The notes: generated by a model from the sequence alone, not told the origin. A stretch of 36,962 nt of DNA from Actinomycetes bacterium (GCA_021372435.1 JAJFUK010000096.1:1-36962), one strand, 5' to 3'. Counted from the stretch's first letter, positions 1-7,567 are shown. Program-made: numbers and translations.

Positions 1-280
1 TCATCATCGGAGCGCCCAGGCCCGCGAAATTCATCTTGGAGAGCCCGAGCTTCTTGGTGCCCTTGGGCATCATGCGGCCGAACATGGACTGCAGCATGGT
101 CTTCTTGCTGCTCCCGCCTGCCGGCTTCTCGCTCTTTCGGAGGATGTTGAGACCCCAGAAAGTGCAGAAGATGGTCACGTCGTCGCCCATCGCCGCCGCG
201 CCGTTGGCGATGATGAGGGCCGCCATGACCTTGTCGAAGTCTCCGCTGAACAGGATGATGGTCTTCTTGGTAGTTTCCAC
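1..280 (-). CDS. DsrE/DsrF/DrsH-like family protein (partial, C-terminus outside window)
   Basis: The gene starts at a GTG at 280 with a good ribosome site (GGAGGGAAG) just upstream. It runs off the left edge, so about 93 residues are visible. The start reads METTKKTIILFSGDFDKVM, followed by an Ala-rich helix (AALIIANGAAAMGDDV) and the IFCTFWGLNIL strand with one cysteine near residue 44. A Met/Lys-rich stretch (MLQSMFGRMMPKGTKKLG) follows. This pattern is typical of the DsrE-like sulfur-carrier or peroxiredoxin-like family, whose members hold persulfide sulfur on a conserved Cys. It is the last visible gene of the hdr operon, 22 bases after hdrB, and together with tusA suggests sulfur relay to the Hdr proteins. 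That role is inferred; the fold assignment is fairly safe. Confidence 0.8.
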   Translation of the reverse strand, partial: METTKKTIILFSGDFDKVMAALIIANGAAAMGDDVTIFCTFWGLNILRKSEKPAGGSSKKTMLQSMFGRMMPKGTKKLGLSKMNFAGLGAPMM

Positions 281-302
281 TGCTTCCCTCCAATGGTGCG
301 GG

Positions 303-1262
303 TCAGGCCACGAACGCTCGATACAGATAGTGGGAGATGTCGTTGAAGACGACGCCTTCCGGCGCGGCGCCGCTCAGATTGACGTAACACATGGGGCACA
401 TGGTGACGACCTCGGAGCCGGCGGCTCTCAATTGCTCGACCCGTTTCTGGGCGTTTGCGTGCGCCTTGTCCGGATAGAGTGACTCGACCGGACCACCGCA
501 GCACCAGGTCATGCGCCCCGACTTCTCGGGCTCCTTGATCTTCATCCCGGTGGCCACGAGAAGCGTGCGGGGCTCGTCGACGATGTTCTCGTAACGGGAG
601 AAGACGCAGGAGTCATGAATCACCAGCTCCCCGGAGAGGGCCGTGCGCGGTATCGGCTCCTTCTCCGCCAGAACCTCGAGATAGGTCTTGACCTGAACGT
701 CGAAGTCGGAGAGGAGCTTGGGATAAACGGAACGGAGCATGTTGGTGGTGTGAGGGTCGAGGGTGATGGCGGTCTTGACCCCGTGCTTTTTCAGCACGCC
801 GTGCACCCGGCGAGCGTGCTCCAGCACGACCTCGTCGGCGCCCAGGTCGTGAGCCAGCGCCCCTGTGTAGAGATCGTCTTTGTAGAGATAGCCGAACTCC
901 ACCCCGGCCTGGCGGAGGAGCCGCGCGACATTGATGGGGACCTGGTCGTACAGGGCCTTCATCCCGGCCGACGGCCTGGCCATGAACGCGCTGATGTTGA
1001 CCACGCGGTTCAGCCTGCGCCCCAGAGGGGTGAGTCTGGCGAGAGGCGAATCGGCCAGTCGGGTCTCGGCTTTGACCAGCCCTTCGATGTAGGGGATGAG
1101 CTGATACATCAACCCCGTGTAGATGACGGTCTCGCCCCCGTGCGGCAGATCCAGGCCGCGCGCCCACCGGGTGGCGTTCCTCGTGGAGATGGGCAACACC
1201 GACTTGCGGAGACGGAGGTTGTCCGCCAGGATGCCGATGACGTCGCCTGTTGGTAGAGGCAT
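303..1262 (-). CDS. hdrB: HdrB-like CCG-domain Fe-S protein
   Basis: The protein has 319 residues. Its C-terminal half has one complete cysteine-rich CCG motif: C219, C254-C255 (WCCGG), C289 and C292 (CPMC). In the HdrB/HdrD family this motif binds the non-cubane [4Fe-4S] centre that reduces disulfides. The N-terminal half has the same fold-type sequence (around TGLMYQLIPYIEG, residues 49-61) but no cysteines, so the first CCG motif is degenerate. The gene follows hdrC with a gap of about 9 bases and precedes the dsrE-like gene. It is probably the catalytic or disulfide/persulfide-handling subunit of a soluble Hdr-like complex. It could also be called a GlpC/LutA-like CCG protein, but the hdrC and hdrA neighbours favour HdrB. 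Confidence 0.88.
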   Translation of the reverse strand: MPLPTGDVIGILADNLRLRKSVLPISTRNATRWARGLDLPHGGETVIYTGLMYQLIPYIEGLVKAETRLADSPLARLTPLGRRLNRVVNISAFMARPSAGMKALYDQVPINVARLLRQAGVEFGYLYKDDLYTGALAHDLGADEVVLEHARRVHGVLKKHGVKTAITLDPHTTNMLRSVYPKLLSDFDVQVKTYLEVLAEKEPIPRTALSGELVIHDSCVFSRYENIVDEPRTLLVATGMKIKEPEKSGRMTWCCGGPVESLYPDKAHANAQKRVEQLRAAGSEVVTMCPMCYVNLSGAAPEGVVFNDISHYLYRAFVA

Positions 1263-1271
1263 GCCTATCTC

Positions 1272-1577
1272 CTACAGTCCAAAGACTTTGCGGTTGAGGT
1301 GGTGCCGCAGGGAGCGTACGTTCTCCGCGATGTGCACCCCCGCGGGGCAGTTGACCTCGCACATCTTGCACAAGAGGCAGGAGTAGACGCTCTCGGTCTC
1401 CTGTAGCACCTGCTCCTCCATGCCCAAGAGCACGTAACGGAACAGCCGGCGCGGCAGGACCTCGATGCCCATGGGGCACACGGCCGTGCAGACCCCGCAG
1501 TTCATGCACGCGGCTGCATCGAACTCCTCGTGGGTACCGACCGCGGCCGCAAGTCCCGGATCGACGAGAGTGCTCAC
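1272..1577 (-). CDS. hdrC: HdrC-like 4Fe-4S dicluster protein
   Basis: This small 101-residue protein has two classic ferredoxin motifs: C24-x2-C27-x2-C30-x3-C34 (CMNCGVCTAVCP) and C67-x2-C70-x2-C73-x3-C77 (CLLCKMCEVNCP). It ends in RHHLNRKVFGL. Length and spacing match HdrC, which passes electrons between the flavin subunit HdrA and the CCG subunit HdrB. It starts with GTG at 1577, and the start overlaps the stop of the winged-helix gene (GTGA), so translation is probably coupled. hdrB follows directly. Confidence 0.9.
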   Translation of the reverse strand: MSTLVDPGLAAAVGTHEEFDAAACMNCGVCTAVCPMGIEVLPRRLFRYVLLGMEEQVLQETESVYSCLLCKMCEVNCPAGVHIAENVRSLRHHLNRKVFGL

Positions 1578-1822
1578 GCTCCCTCCTTCTTCACGGCCTG
1601 GTACAGGTAGAAGCCATCGTCATCGGCCTCCTTGATCTCGGTCACGTGCCCGTACTTGCGCATCCCCATCACCCAGAACATGACCTCGTGCGTAGGCCGG
1701 CCCACAGCGTCGGCGATCTCGGGGATCGTGAGGGGTCCCGCCTCCAGCGCCGCGAGGATGCGGCGGCGCATGAGGTGCTCATCGCGGATAATCTCCCGGA
1801 CGTCTCTGTTCACGCTCGACAT
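1574..1822 (-). CDS. Small winged-helix protein inside the hdr operon
   Basis: The protein has 82 residues, starting at the ATG at 1822 (MSSVNRDVREIIRDEHLMRR). A longer frame continues upstream to 2038, but that part lies inside hdrA in another frame and is unlikely to be coding. The sequence fits a winged helix-turn-helix: RRRILAALEAGPLTIPEIADAVGRPTHEVMFWVMGMRKYGHV, then an acidic wing (KEADDDGFYLY). It has no cysteines. It overlaps the 3' end of the second hdrA by 13 bases and hdrC by 4, so it is firmly part of the operon. It may be a DNA-binding regulator or, as its position between hdrA and hdrC allows, a protein-protein adaptor of the complex. The fold call is good; the function is unknown. 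Confidence 0.8.
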   Translation of the reverse strand: MSSVNRDVREIIRDEHLMRRRILAALEAGPLTIPEIADAVGRPTHEVMFWVMGMRKYGHVTEIKEADDDGFYLYQAVKKEGA

Positions 1823-3651
1823 AGGGTCAACTCCTGGAGTAGGCCGGCGATCATCGCCCGGATCTGCGCATCGGTGTAGCCCTGCAGATCGATGGCATCC
1901 GTAGGACACACCGGGACACAGCCCCCGCAGCCCTTGCAGGTGGCTTTGTCGATGAAGGCCACCGCTTTGCCGTCCACCTCCACCTGCCGGGGCGCCTCGT
2001 ACGGACAGGCCGCGAGGCAGGCTCCACACCACTCGCACTTCTCGGCGTCGACCACGGCGATGAGCGGATCGAGCTCGGCGAAACCGCGCTTGAGCATGGC
2101 CGCGCTCTGAGTGACGGCTGCCAGTCCAGATGTCACCGCCTCGGCCGAGTTCTTCGGGCTCTGGCAGGCGCCGCAGATGAATACTCCGTCGACCACCGTC
2201 TCCACCGGCCGCAGCTTCGGGTGGATCTCGTTGAAGAACCCGTCATTGCCCACGGGCAGCTTGAGCACCTTGACCAGTTCGTCGTTCTCTCGGGGGACCA
2301 TGCCGGTCACCAAGACCACCAGATCGGCCGGGATGGTGAGTTCTTCCCCGCCGGTCAGCAGATCGCGCGTGGTCACGGTCAAACGGTAGCCGGAGCCGCC
2401 CGCGCCGGCCGCCGCGGCTCTCTCCACTACCGGAGGGTCGTCATCGGGGAAGCGCAGATACAGAGCTCCCTTCTCCCGGGATTCGTTGTACAGCAGCTCG
2501 TACTTGCCGTACGAGCGGATGTCACGGTAGAGGTGATACTGGCGCGGCGGGCCCCCGGCGGCGCGCGGCCTCACGGCACCGCCGGCCGCCCGGCCTTCTT
2601 CGCCGCCGCTTTGGGCGCCCCTCGCGGTCACCAGCAGCGACGCATGCACCGCCGCCGTGCAGCAGTAGCGCGAGCAGTACTGGTTGCCTTCCGGCTGACG
2701 GCTACCCACACAGTAGATATAGACGATGCTCCGGACCGGCCTGCCGTCGAACTCCAAAGGACCCGCGGCCGCGTCGACCAGCCTTTTGAACTCTGGGAGC
2801 GTGAGCACCCCCTCCAGGCCGTAGCCGAACTCGCCGTCGGAGACGGGGTACGCGTCGAACCCGGTGGCGACGATGACCGAGCCGGCCTGGACCCTGACGG
2901 TCTCCGCGACGGTCTCCGCCTGCGTCTCAGCAGAGTCGCGCTTTACGCGGATCGCGACCTCATAGTTGCCGAAACTCCCCGACTTCTCGACGACTTCGGC
3001 ATTCAGGAACACCTTGATGCCGGGATGCCGGCGGACCCTCGCCACCAGAGCGTTCATCAACTGCCGCCCGTTCTTCCCGTGCGGATACATCCCGTCGAAC
3101 TCGCCCACCCATCCACCGAGCCGCGCTCCTTTTTCCACGAGAAACACCGGGAGCCCGATCTCCGCCGACCCAAGAGCCGCCCGTAGACCCGCGATCCCGC
3201 CCCCGATCACGACCACCCTGGGGACCGTTTGGACCACGATGGGTTCCAGGGGCTCGGTGAGCCTCGTACGGGCGATCCCCGCCCGGACTAGGCGGGCGGC
3301 CTTCTCCGTCGCCCCTGCCTTGTCGTCGGTGTGCGTCCAGGAGCACTGCTCCCGGATGTTGACCTGGGTGTACTCATAGGGGTTGAGCCCGGCCCGCTTG
3401 GACATCTCGCGGAAGGTGAACGTGTGCAGTTTGGGCGAGCACGAGGCCACGACGATCCCGTCGAGCTTCTGCTCCTCGATATCTTTGATGATCTCCTGCT
3501 GCGTCGCATCCGAGCAGGTGAACATGGCCGTCCGGGCCACCACGACATCGGGCTCCTCCTGCACGGCGGCCACCACGTCCTCCACCGACACGTGGTCGCT
3601 GATGTTGCCGCCGCACTGGCAGACGTAGACGCCGATCCTGCGGCCGCTCAT
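1810..3651 (-). CDS. hdrA: HdrA-like FAD/Fe-S protein (N-terminal Cys domain type)
   Basis: The protein has 613 residues. The N-terminal HdrA-type domain (residues 5-128) has cysteines C11, C13, C46, C71 and C103. An FAD Rossmann motif follows (VVVIGGGIAGLRAAL, about 146-160), then the typical CVGSRQPEG...YCSRYCC region (314-331), YHLYRDIRSYGKYE (372-385), and two C-terminal ferredoxin motifs (C539/542/545/549 and C572/575/578/582). The CxxC expected after the FAD motif in HdrA (TLDCAxC) is missing here: GGWVGEFDGMYPHGKNG stands in its place. Residues about 343-370 are a Gly/Ala/Arg-rich insertion not expected in the family. It starts with ATG overlapping the stop of the GltD-containing hdrA (ATGA). 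It probably partners that protein as a QmoA/QmoB-like pair. Confidence 0.9.
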   Translation of the reverse strand: MSGRRIGVYVCQCGGNISDHVSVEDVVAAVQEEPDVVVARTAMFTCSDATQQEIIKDIEEQKLDGIVVASCSPKLHTFTFREMSKRAGLNPYEYTQVNIREQCSWTHTDDKAGATEKAARLVRAGIARTRLTEPLEPIVVQTVPRVVVIGGGIAGLRAALGSAEIGLPVFLVEKGARLGGWVGEFDGMYPHGKNGRQLMNALVARVRRHPGIKVFLNAEVVEKSGSFGNYEVAIRVKRDSAETQAETVAETVRVQAGSVIVATGFDAYPVSDGEFGYGLEGVLTLPEFKRLVDAAAGPLEFDGRPVRSIVYIYCVGSRQPEGNQYCSRYCCTAAVHASLLVTARGAQSGGEEGRAAGGAVRPRAAGGPPRQYHLYRDIRSYGKYELLYNESREKGALYLRFPDDDPPVVERAAAAGAGGSGYRLTVTTRDLLTGGEELTIPADLVVLVTGMVPRENDELVKVLKLPVGNDGFFNEIHPKLRPVETVVDGVFICGACQSPKNSAEAVTSGLAAVTQSAAMLKRGFAELDPLIAVVDAEKCEWCGACLAACPYEAPRQVEVDGKAVAFIDKATCKGCGGCVPVCPTDAIDLQGYTDAQIRAMIAGLLQELTLCRA

Positions 3652-6347
3652 ATGGTCACTCCCGCCTTCTCGAGATAGGCGGCCGCCTGGGCGACGGCCG
3701 CTCCTGCATGCAGGATCGAATCAGGGATGTCTTTGGCCCCGGCGGCGGCCCCCGCTACGAAGACCCCCGGCATATCGGTGCGACCCGGGTCGAGGTCCTC
3801 GTCGGCTTCGCCTACGTAGAAGTACTTATCCAAAGAAGGACCGCCTTCTGGGAACATGCGTCCTACGTCACCGCCCGGCTGCACCCCTACGGCCAGCACC
3901 ACCAGATCGTGCTCGGCCTGAGCCATCCCGCCTCCGTTATCGATATCCTCATAGGCCACGATGAGGTTGCCGTCCTCTTTCTCAGTGATCTCCGAGATGC
4001 GGCCGCGTACGAAGGTGGCCCCCATGGCCTTGGCCTGCTCATAGAACTCATCGTAGCCCTTGCCCACCGAACGGATGTCCATGTAGTAGACGGTCACGTC
4101 GGCGAGGGGCAACGCTCCCATGATCAACTGGTTCTGCTTGATCGAGTACATGCAACAGATCTTCGAGCACAGGGGGTTGCCGACCGTCTCGTCCCGGGAC
4201 CCCGTACAAAGGACGTAGGCGATGCTGCCGGGTATCTTGCCGTCGCCGGGACGGAGCACAGCGTTGTAGGGACGGGTCGGCGCCAACAGCCGGTCCATCT
4301 GCATGCCGGTGATGACGTTCTTGTAACAGCCGAAGCCGTATTGCGGTTTGGCATCGGCTGCAAAAAGCGTGAAGCCGGTCGCCAGGATCACGGCCCCCAC
4401 CTCCGCCTCGACCTCGCTCCCTTTCATCTGCAGGTCGATACAGTCCGCCGGACAGATGGCCACGCACTCGCGACATTCGGAGCACACGCCGCAATCGAGA
4501 CAGCGACTCGCGCTGTACAGGGCCTCCTCCTCGGTCATCGTCTCTTCGTCCTCGTAGAACTCCCCCGGGGCCAACGCCACGTTCTCCCGGGCGTCGTGCG
4601 GCCGGAGCTCGCTGTGCGTGACCTGCCGGGCCAACACTGCATTCTTGTCCACGGTAGGCAGAGGGCCGTCGAAAGCTTCGGGGTCGAGTTCCTCACCCTG
4701 CAGCCAACGGTCGATCATGAACGCGGCCCGCCGGCCCTGCCCGGCGGCCGAGGTGATCATCGAAGGACCGAGGACCACATCGCCGGCCGCGAAGACGTGC
4801 GGCAGACTGGTCTGCAGCGTGGCCTTGTCGACCTGGACGGTGCCGGAGGCATTGACCGGCAGACCGAAGGCTCCGGAATCAGGCCTCATGCCGGCCGCGA
4901 CGACCACCGCGTCGCACGGTAGGCTTCCCACGGTGCCTTCGGCATATTGGGGACTGAAGCGGCCCTTGTCGTCATACACAGAAACGCACCGCATGAGCTC
5001 AACGCCCCGTACCGCATCGTCGCCCTCGAACCACGCCACCCCGCAGGAGTCCCTGAAGGTCACGCCCTCCGCTTCGGCTTCTGCGATCTCCTGCGGATGG
5101 GCGGGCATGTGTTCGTAAGACTCCAAGCTGACCACCTGGACCGCGGAAGCGCCGTGCCGGAGCGCCGTGCGGGCGACGTCGACGGCCACATTCCCGCCCC
5201 CGATCACCACGACGCGCTTCTCTGCAACGTCCAGCTCCTCGCCCAGTTTGGCCGCCTTCAAAAAATCGGCGGCCCGCATCACGCCCGCCAGATCCTCTCC
5301 GGGAACACGCAATTTGGTGGCCTGATGGGTGCCGATCGCGAGGAGTACGGCATCGTAGCCCTCGGCTCTAAGCGCCTCGAGGTCATCGACGCGCCGGTCG
5401 GTCACTATCTTGACGCCGATCTCGGTGACGTTGGCCACGTCCTCGTCCACCACCTCGTTGGGCAGGCGGTACGGCGGCAACGCCAGACGCAACATGCCGC
5501 CGGGCTGGGACGCCGCTTCGAAGATGGTGACCTCGTACCCCTTCCGTGCCAGATGCCAGGCGGCGGTGAGACCGGCCGGGCCCGATCCGACGATCGCCAC
5601 TTTCTTGCCGTTGGAGGGCGGGACGTCGACCGGCCCCCTACCCTTCGCGTAGTGGGTATCGGCTATGAACCGTTTCAGCCTGCGGATGGACACCGGGCCT
5701 TCCAGGCCGCCGCGCGTGCATTCCGCCTCGCACGGTGCATAACACGCTCGCCCCAGACTGCCCACCAGGGGGGTGGCTTCGCAGACGAGCTCGAAGGCCT
5801 TCTCGTACTGCCCGCTACGGACCAGCGCGATGTACCCATGGGCCTTGATGCCGGCAGGGCAGGCGGCCGTGCATGGAGAGGTGCCCGCCCGTTCCAGGAC
5901 CGCCTTCTTGGGCACCGCCTGAGGGAAGGGGATGTACGCCGCCCGGCGCGACACCAGACCGGCGTTGAACTCGTCCGGCACCGCTACGTTGCAGACCATC
6001 TCGCACTGGCGGCAGCCGGTGCACGCTTCCTCGTCGACGAACCGCGCCTTGCGCCGGATCTGCACGTGGAACCCGCCCGCCCCGTCACGACGGATGCTCT
6101 CCACCTCGGAGTAGGTGAGAACGGTGATGTTGGGGTGATGGACGGTCGCCCCCATCTTGGGAGTGGAGATGCAACTCGCGCAGTCGAGGGTGGGGAAGAC
6201 CTTGCTCAATAGGATCATCTTGCCGCCCACGCTGGAGTCCTTCTCGACCAAGAGGACTTTGTATCCCATGTCGCCGAGCTTGAGGGCCGATTCCATCCCC
6301 CCTATCCCACCCCCGACGACCAGAGCGTCGTACTTCATGCCGCTCAT
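3648..6347 (-). CDS. hdrA: HdrA with an internal GltD-like (NAD(P)H:acceptor) flavin module
   Basis: This 899-residue composite has an HdrA beginning (VVGGGIGGMESAL, FAD, residues 10-22; the HdrA CxxC FPTLDCASCISTPKMG at 51-66) and a ferredoxin motif C109/112/115/119. From about 150 to 612 it becomes a complete glutamate-synthase small-subunit-like module: the N-terminal Cys set CTAACPAG/CYAPCEAECTRGG (159-214), FAD site VAIVGSGPAGLTAA (250-263), NAD(P)H site VVIGGGNVAVDVA (380-392) and AAGDVV (520-525). HdrA then resumes with a Cys-rich CLDCGVCSECRECVAICPADC (616-636), ILATGFTLF, and CTGSRDE...LCSKICC (714-731). So GltD is nested in HdrA rather than appended. The module could bring in NAD(P)H electrons for bifurcation or confurcation; that is inference. 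Its start overlaps the mvhD stop. Confidence 0.9.
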   Translation of the reverse strand: MSGMKYDALVVGGGIGGMESALKLGDMGYKVLLVEKDSSVGGKMILLSKVFPTLDCASCISTPKMGATVHHPNITVLTYSEVESIRRDGAGGFHVQIRRKARFVDEEACTGCRQCEMVCNVAVPDEFNAGLVSRRAAYIPFPQAVPKKAVLERAGTSPCTAACPAGIKAHGYIALVRSGQYEKAFELVCEATPLVGSLGRACYAPCEAECTRGGLEGPVSIRRLKRFIADTHYAKGRGPVDVPPSNGKKVAIVGSGPAGLTAAWHLARKGYEVTIFEAASQPGGMLRLALPPYRLPNEVVDEDVANVTEIGVKIVTDRRVDDLEALRAEGYDAVLLAIGTHQATKLRVPGEDLAGVMRAADFLKAAKLGEELDVAEKRVVVIGGGNVAVDVARTALRHGASAVQVVSLESYEHMPAHPQEIAEAEAEGVTFRDSCGVAWFEGDDAVRGVELMRCVSVYDDKGRFSPQYAEGTVGSLPCDAVVVAAGMRPDSGAFGLPVNASGTVQVDKATLQTSLPHVFAAGDVVLGPSMITSAAGQGRRAAFMIDRWLQGEELDPEAFDGPLPTVDKNAVLARQVTHSELRPHDARENVALAPGEFYEDEETMTEEEALYSASRCLDCGVCSECRECVAICPADCIDLQMKGSEVEAEVGAVILATGFTLFAADAKPQYGFGCYKNVITGMQMDRLLAPTRPYNAVLRPGDGKIPGSIAYVLCTGSRDETVGNPLCSKICCMYSIKQNQLIMGALPLADVTVYYMDIRSVGKGYDEFYEQAKAMGATFVRGRISEITEKEDGNLIVAYEDIDNGGGMAQAEHDLVVLAVGVQPGGDVGRMFPEGGPSLDKYFYVGEADEDLDPGRTDMPGVFVAGAAAGAKDIPDSILHAGAAVAQAAAYLEKAGVTI

Positions 6348-6802
6348 GCCGCCCCCGTTCCGGACGGAGCCGGAGAGGGCCCGGCAGACGATCCTCCGGC
6401 CGGTCCCATGTCGGCGAGCATCCTCGAGAACTCATGCATGTAGTTGGTGAACGGCTCCGCACACACCGAACAGATGGCGGCCATCTTGACCCGCTTGGGG
6501 TCGTGCCCTTGTCCCTGTAGGAGCGCCTGGGCGTCGGCCATGATCTTCGCCGTACGCCGGCTGCAATCGGGCAGGTAGGCGCACTCTTCGCCGTCGGCGG
6601 CGATGAACACCCCGTCGAAGCCCTGCTGTACGGCGTAGAGTACCCAACCCGGCTTGATCCCGCTGGTGCAGGGCAGGCTGATGACCACCACGTCGGGGGA
6701 GTAATGCATGTGCGAGCTTGCGGCCAGGTCGATGCCTGGGTCGGAGATGTTGTTGGTCGAAAACACCAGTATCTTCGGCGAGAAGCCTTCGGTCCCGGCC
6801 AC
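6344..6802 (-). CDS. mvhD: MvhD/FlpD-like iron-sulfur subunit
   Basis: I chose the GTG at 6802 (MAGTEGFSPKILVFSTNNI), which has GGAGAT just upstream and lies 17 bases after the tusA stop. The open frame extends further upstream but would overlap tusA with shadow sequence. The protein has 152 residues. It matches the MvhD [2Fe-2S] family: PCTSGIKPGWVLYAVQQGFDGVFIAADGEECAYLPDC, with cysteines C45, C74, C80, C111 and C114 (CSVC). MvhD links HdrA to an electron donor such as a hydrogenase, formate dehydrogenase or NAD(P)H oxidoreductase. The usual N-terminal Trp-Cys motif is replaced by NNISDPG, and the tail (132-152) is Gly/Ser/Pro-rich. It overlaps the next gene by 4 bases (ATGA). Confidence 0.85.
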   Translation of the reverse strand: MAGTEGFSPKILVFSTNNISDPGIDLAASSHMHYSPDVVVISLPCTSGIKPGWVLYAVQQGFDGVFIAADGEECAYLPDCSRRTAKIMADAQALLQGQGHDPKRVKMAAICSVCAEPFTNYMHEFSRMLADMGPAGGSSAGPSPAPSGTGAA

Positions 6803-6819
6803 CTCAGGATCTCCGGCGC

Positions 6820-7080
6820 CTACTTGAGCTTCTTGACGAAGAGCTTCGTGTAGCCCGGCTCTTCCACGAAGCCCAGGTACTCGTGCCCCATCTTCTTGGC
6901 CCAGGCCGGCAGATCTTTCTGCGTGCCCGAGTCGGTAGCGAGCACCTCCATGATCTCGCCGACTTTGACGTCGGCCATCCCCTTTTTGGCCGCCAGGATG
7001 GGACCCGGGCATGAGGTGCCCCTTGCATCCACCACTTTCTCACCCTTGAGGGTACTGAGATCTACGGGACCATCTGCCAT
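6820..7080 (-). CDS. tusA: TusA/SirA-family sulfur carrier
   Basis: This 86-residue protein has the TusA hallmark Cys-Pro-x-Pro motif (VVDARGTSCPGPILAAKKG, Cys24) near the start of the first helix. The usual alpha/beta end follows (EYLGFVEEPGYTKLFVKKLK). In this family the cysteine carries persulfide sulfur between enzymes. The ATG at 7080 has AGGAAGG upstream. The gene sits between arsR and mvhD in one direction, with 64 bases to arsR and 17 to mvhD. Its place in front of hdr genes fits sulfur transfer to or from an Hdr-like complex, as in the sHdr/TusA/DsrE systems of sulfur oxidisers, though those clusters have a different gene make-up. Confidence 0.92.
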   Translation of the reverse strand: MADGPVDLSTLKGEKVVDARGTSCPGPILAAKKGMADVKVGEIMEVLATDSGTQKDLPAWAKKMGHEYLGFVEEPGYTKLFVKKLK

Positions 7081-7144
7081 GATCGTCGCCTTCCTCTCTA
7101 TCGAGATGCCTCGTTATGCCTTGTAGCCTTGAAGCGCAGCTGCC

Positions 7145-7531
7145 CTACCTGGAAGGACCGCCCGTCGACTCCACCAGCCGCGCCGCTTGAAGGGACTCCC
7201 CCTCGGCCCGGTGCTCTTCGAGGAGCGCCTCGCGTATGAGACCGCACGCCTGTATGAATTTGGGATTGGTGATGGAGTAGTAGACGGTCTGGCCTTCTTT
7301 GCGCGGGCGTACCAGCAGGCGTTGTCTGAGGATGCGCAGATGCTGGGAGACATTGTGCACCGAGATCCCTAGATCGGCCGCGATGTCGCCCACGCACTTC
7401 TCGCCGTCCTTGAGCGTATACATGATGGCCAGGCGGTGTTCGTTGGCGAGGGCCTGGCACATCTCCGCATGCATCTCGAACAACGGCCGCAGATCCGAGA
7501 GCGGTGTCCTGCTGTTATCCCGTACTTGCAT
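7145..7531 (-). CDS. ArsR/SmtB-family repressor, first gene of the hdr operon
   Basis: This 128-residue winged-helix protein has the ArsR pattern: ALANEHRLAIMYTLKDGEKCVGDIAADLGISVHNVSQHLRILRQ (about 27-70), then the wing LLVRPRKEGQTVYYSITNPKFI. Cysteines are C25, C46 and C96. C46 lies near the classic ArsR metal-site helix, but the full CxC motif is absent. A thiol or persulfide sensor is possible. The spacing does not match the Cys pair I remember for SqrR/BigR or sHdrR, so the signal is open. The ATG at 7531 lacks a visible ribosome site and falls almost at the predicted transcription start, so the message may be leaderless. It probably represses its own operon. Confidence 0.88.
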   Translation of the reverse strand: MQVRDNSRTPLSDLRPLFEMHAEMCQALANEHRLAIMYTLKDGEKCVGDIAADLGISVHNVSQHLRILRQRLLVRPRKEGQTVYYSITNPKFIQACGLIREALLEEHRAEGESLQAARLVESTGGPSR

Positions 7532-7567
7532 GATTGCTTATATAACTCATTGAGGACCAGTTGTCAA
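7531..7567 (-). promoter_or_regulatory. Promoter of the arsR-tusA-hdr operon, with a palindromic -10 region
   Basis: Read on the minus strand, TTGACA (7567-7562) is followed after 17 bases by TATATA (7544-7539). This is a near-consensus sigma-70-type promoter in otherwise GC-rich DNA. The predicted start lies at about 7532, next to the arsR ATG. The -10 box sits inside the 8-bp palindrome TTATATAA (7538-7545), flanked by TGA/TCA ends at 7531-7549. This is a plausible place for the ArsR protein to bind and block transcription. The promoter is well supported by sequence; the operator role is inference. Confidence 0.65.

Noticed and set aside
1823-2038. Upstream extension of the winged-helix gene
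   Set aside because: This segment lies inside hdrA, where the ferredoxin cysteines of the real frame are read; the extension (Gly/Arg-rich) has no fold signal.
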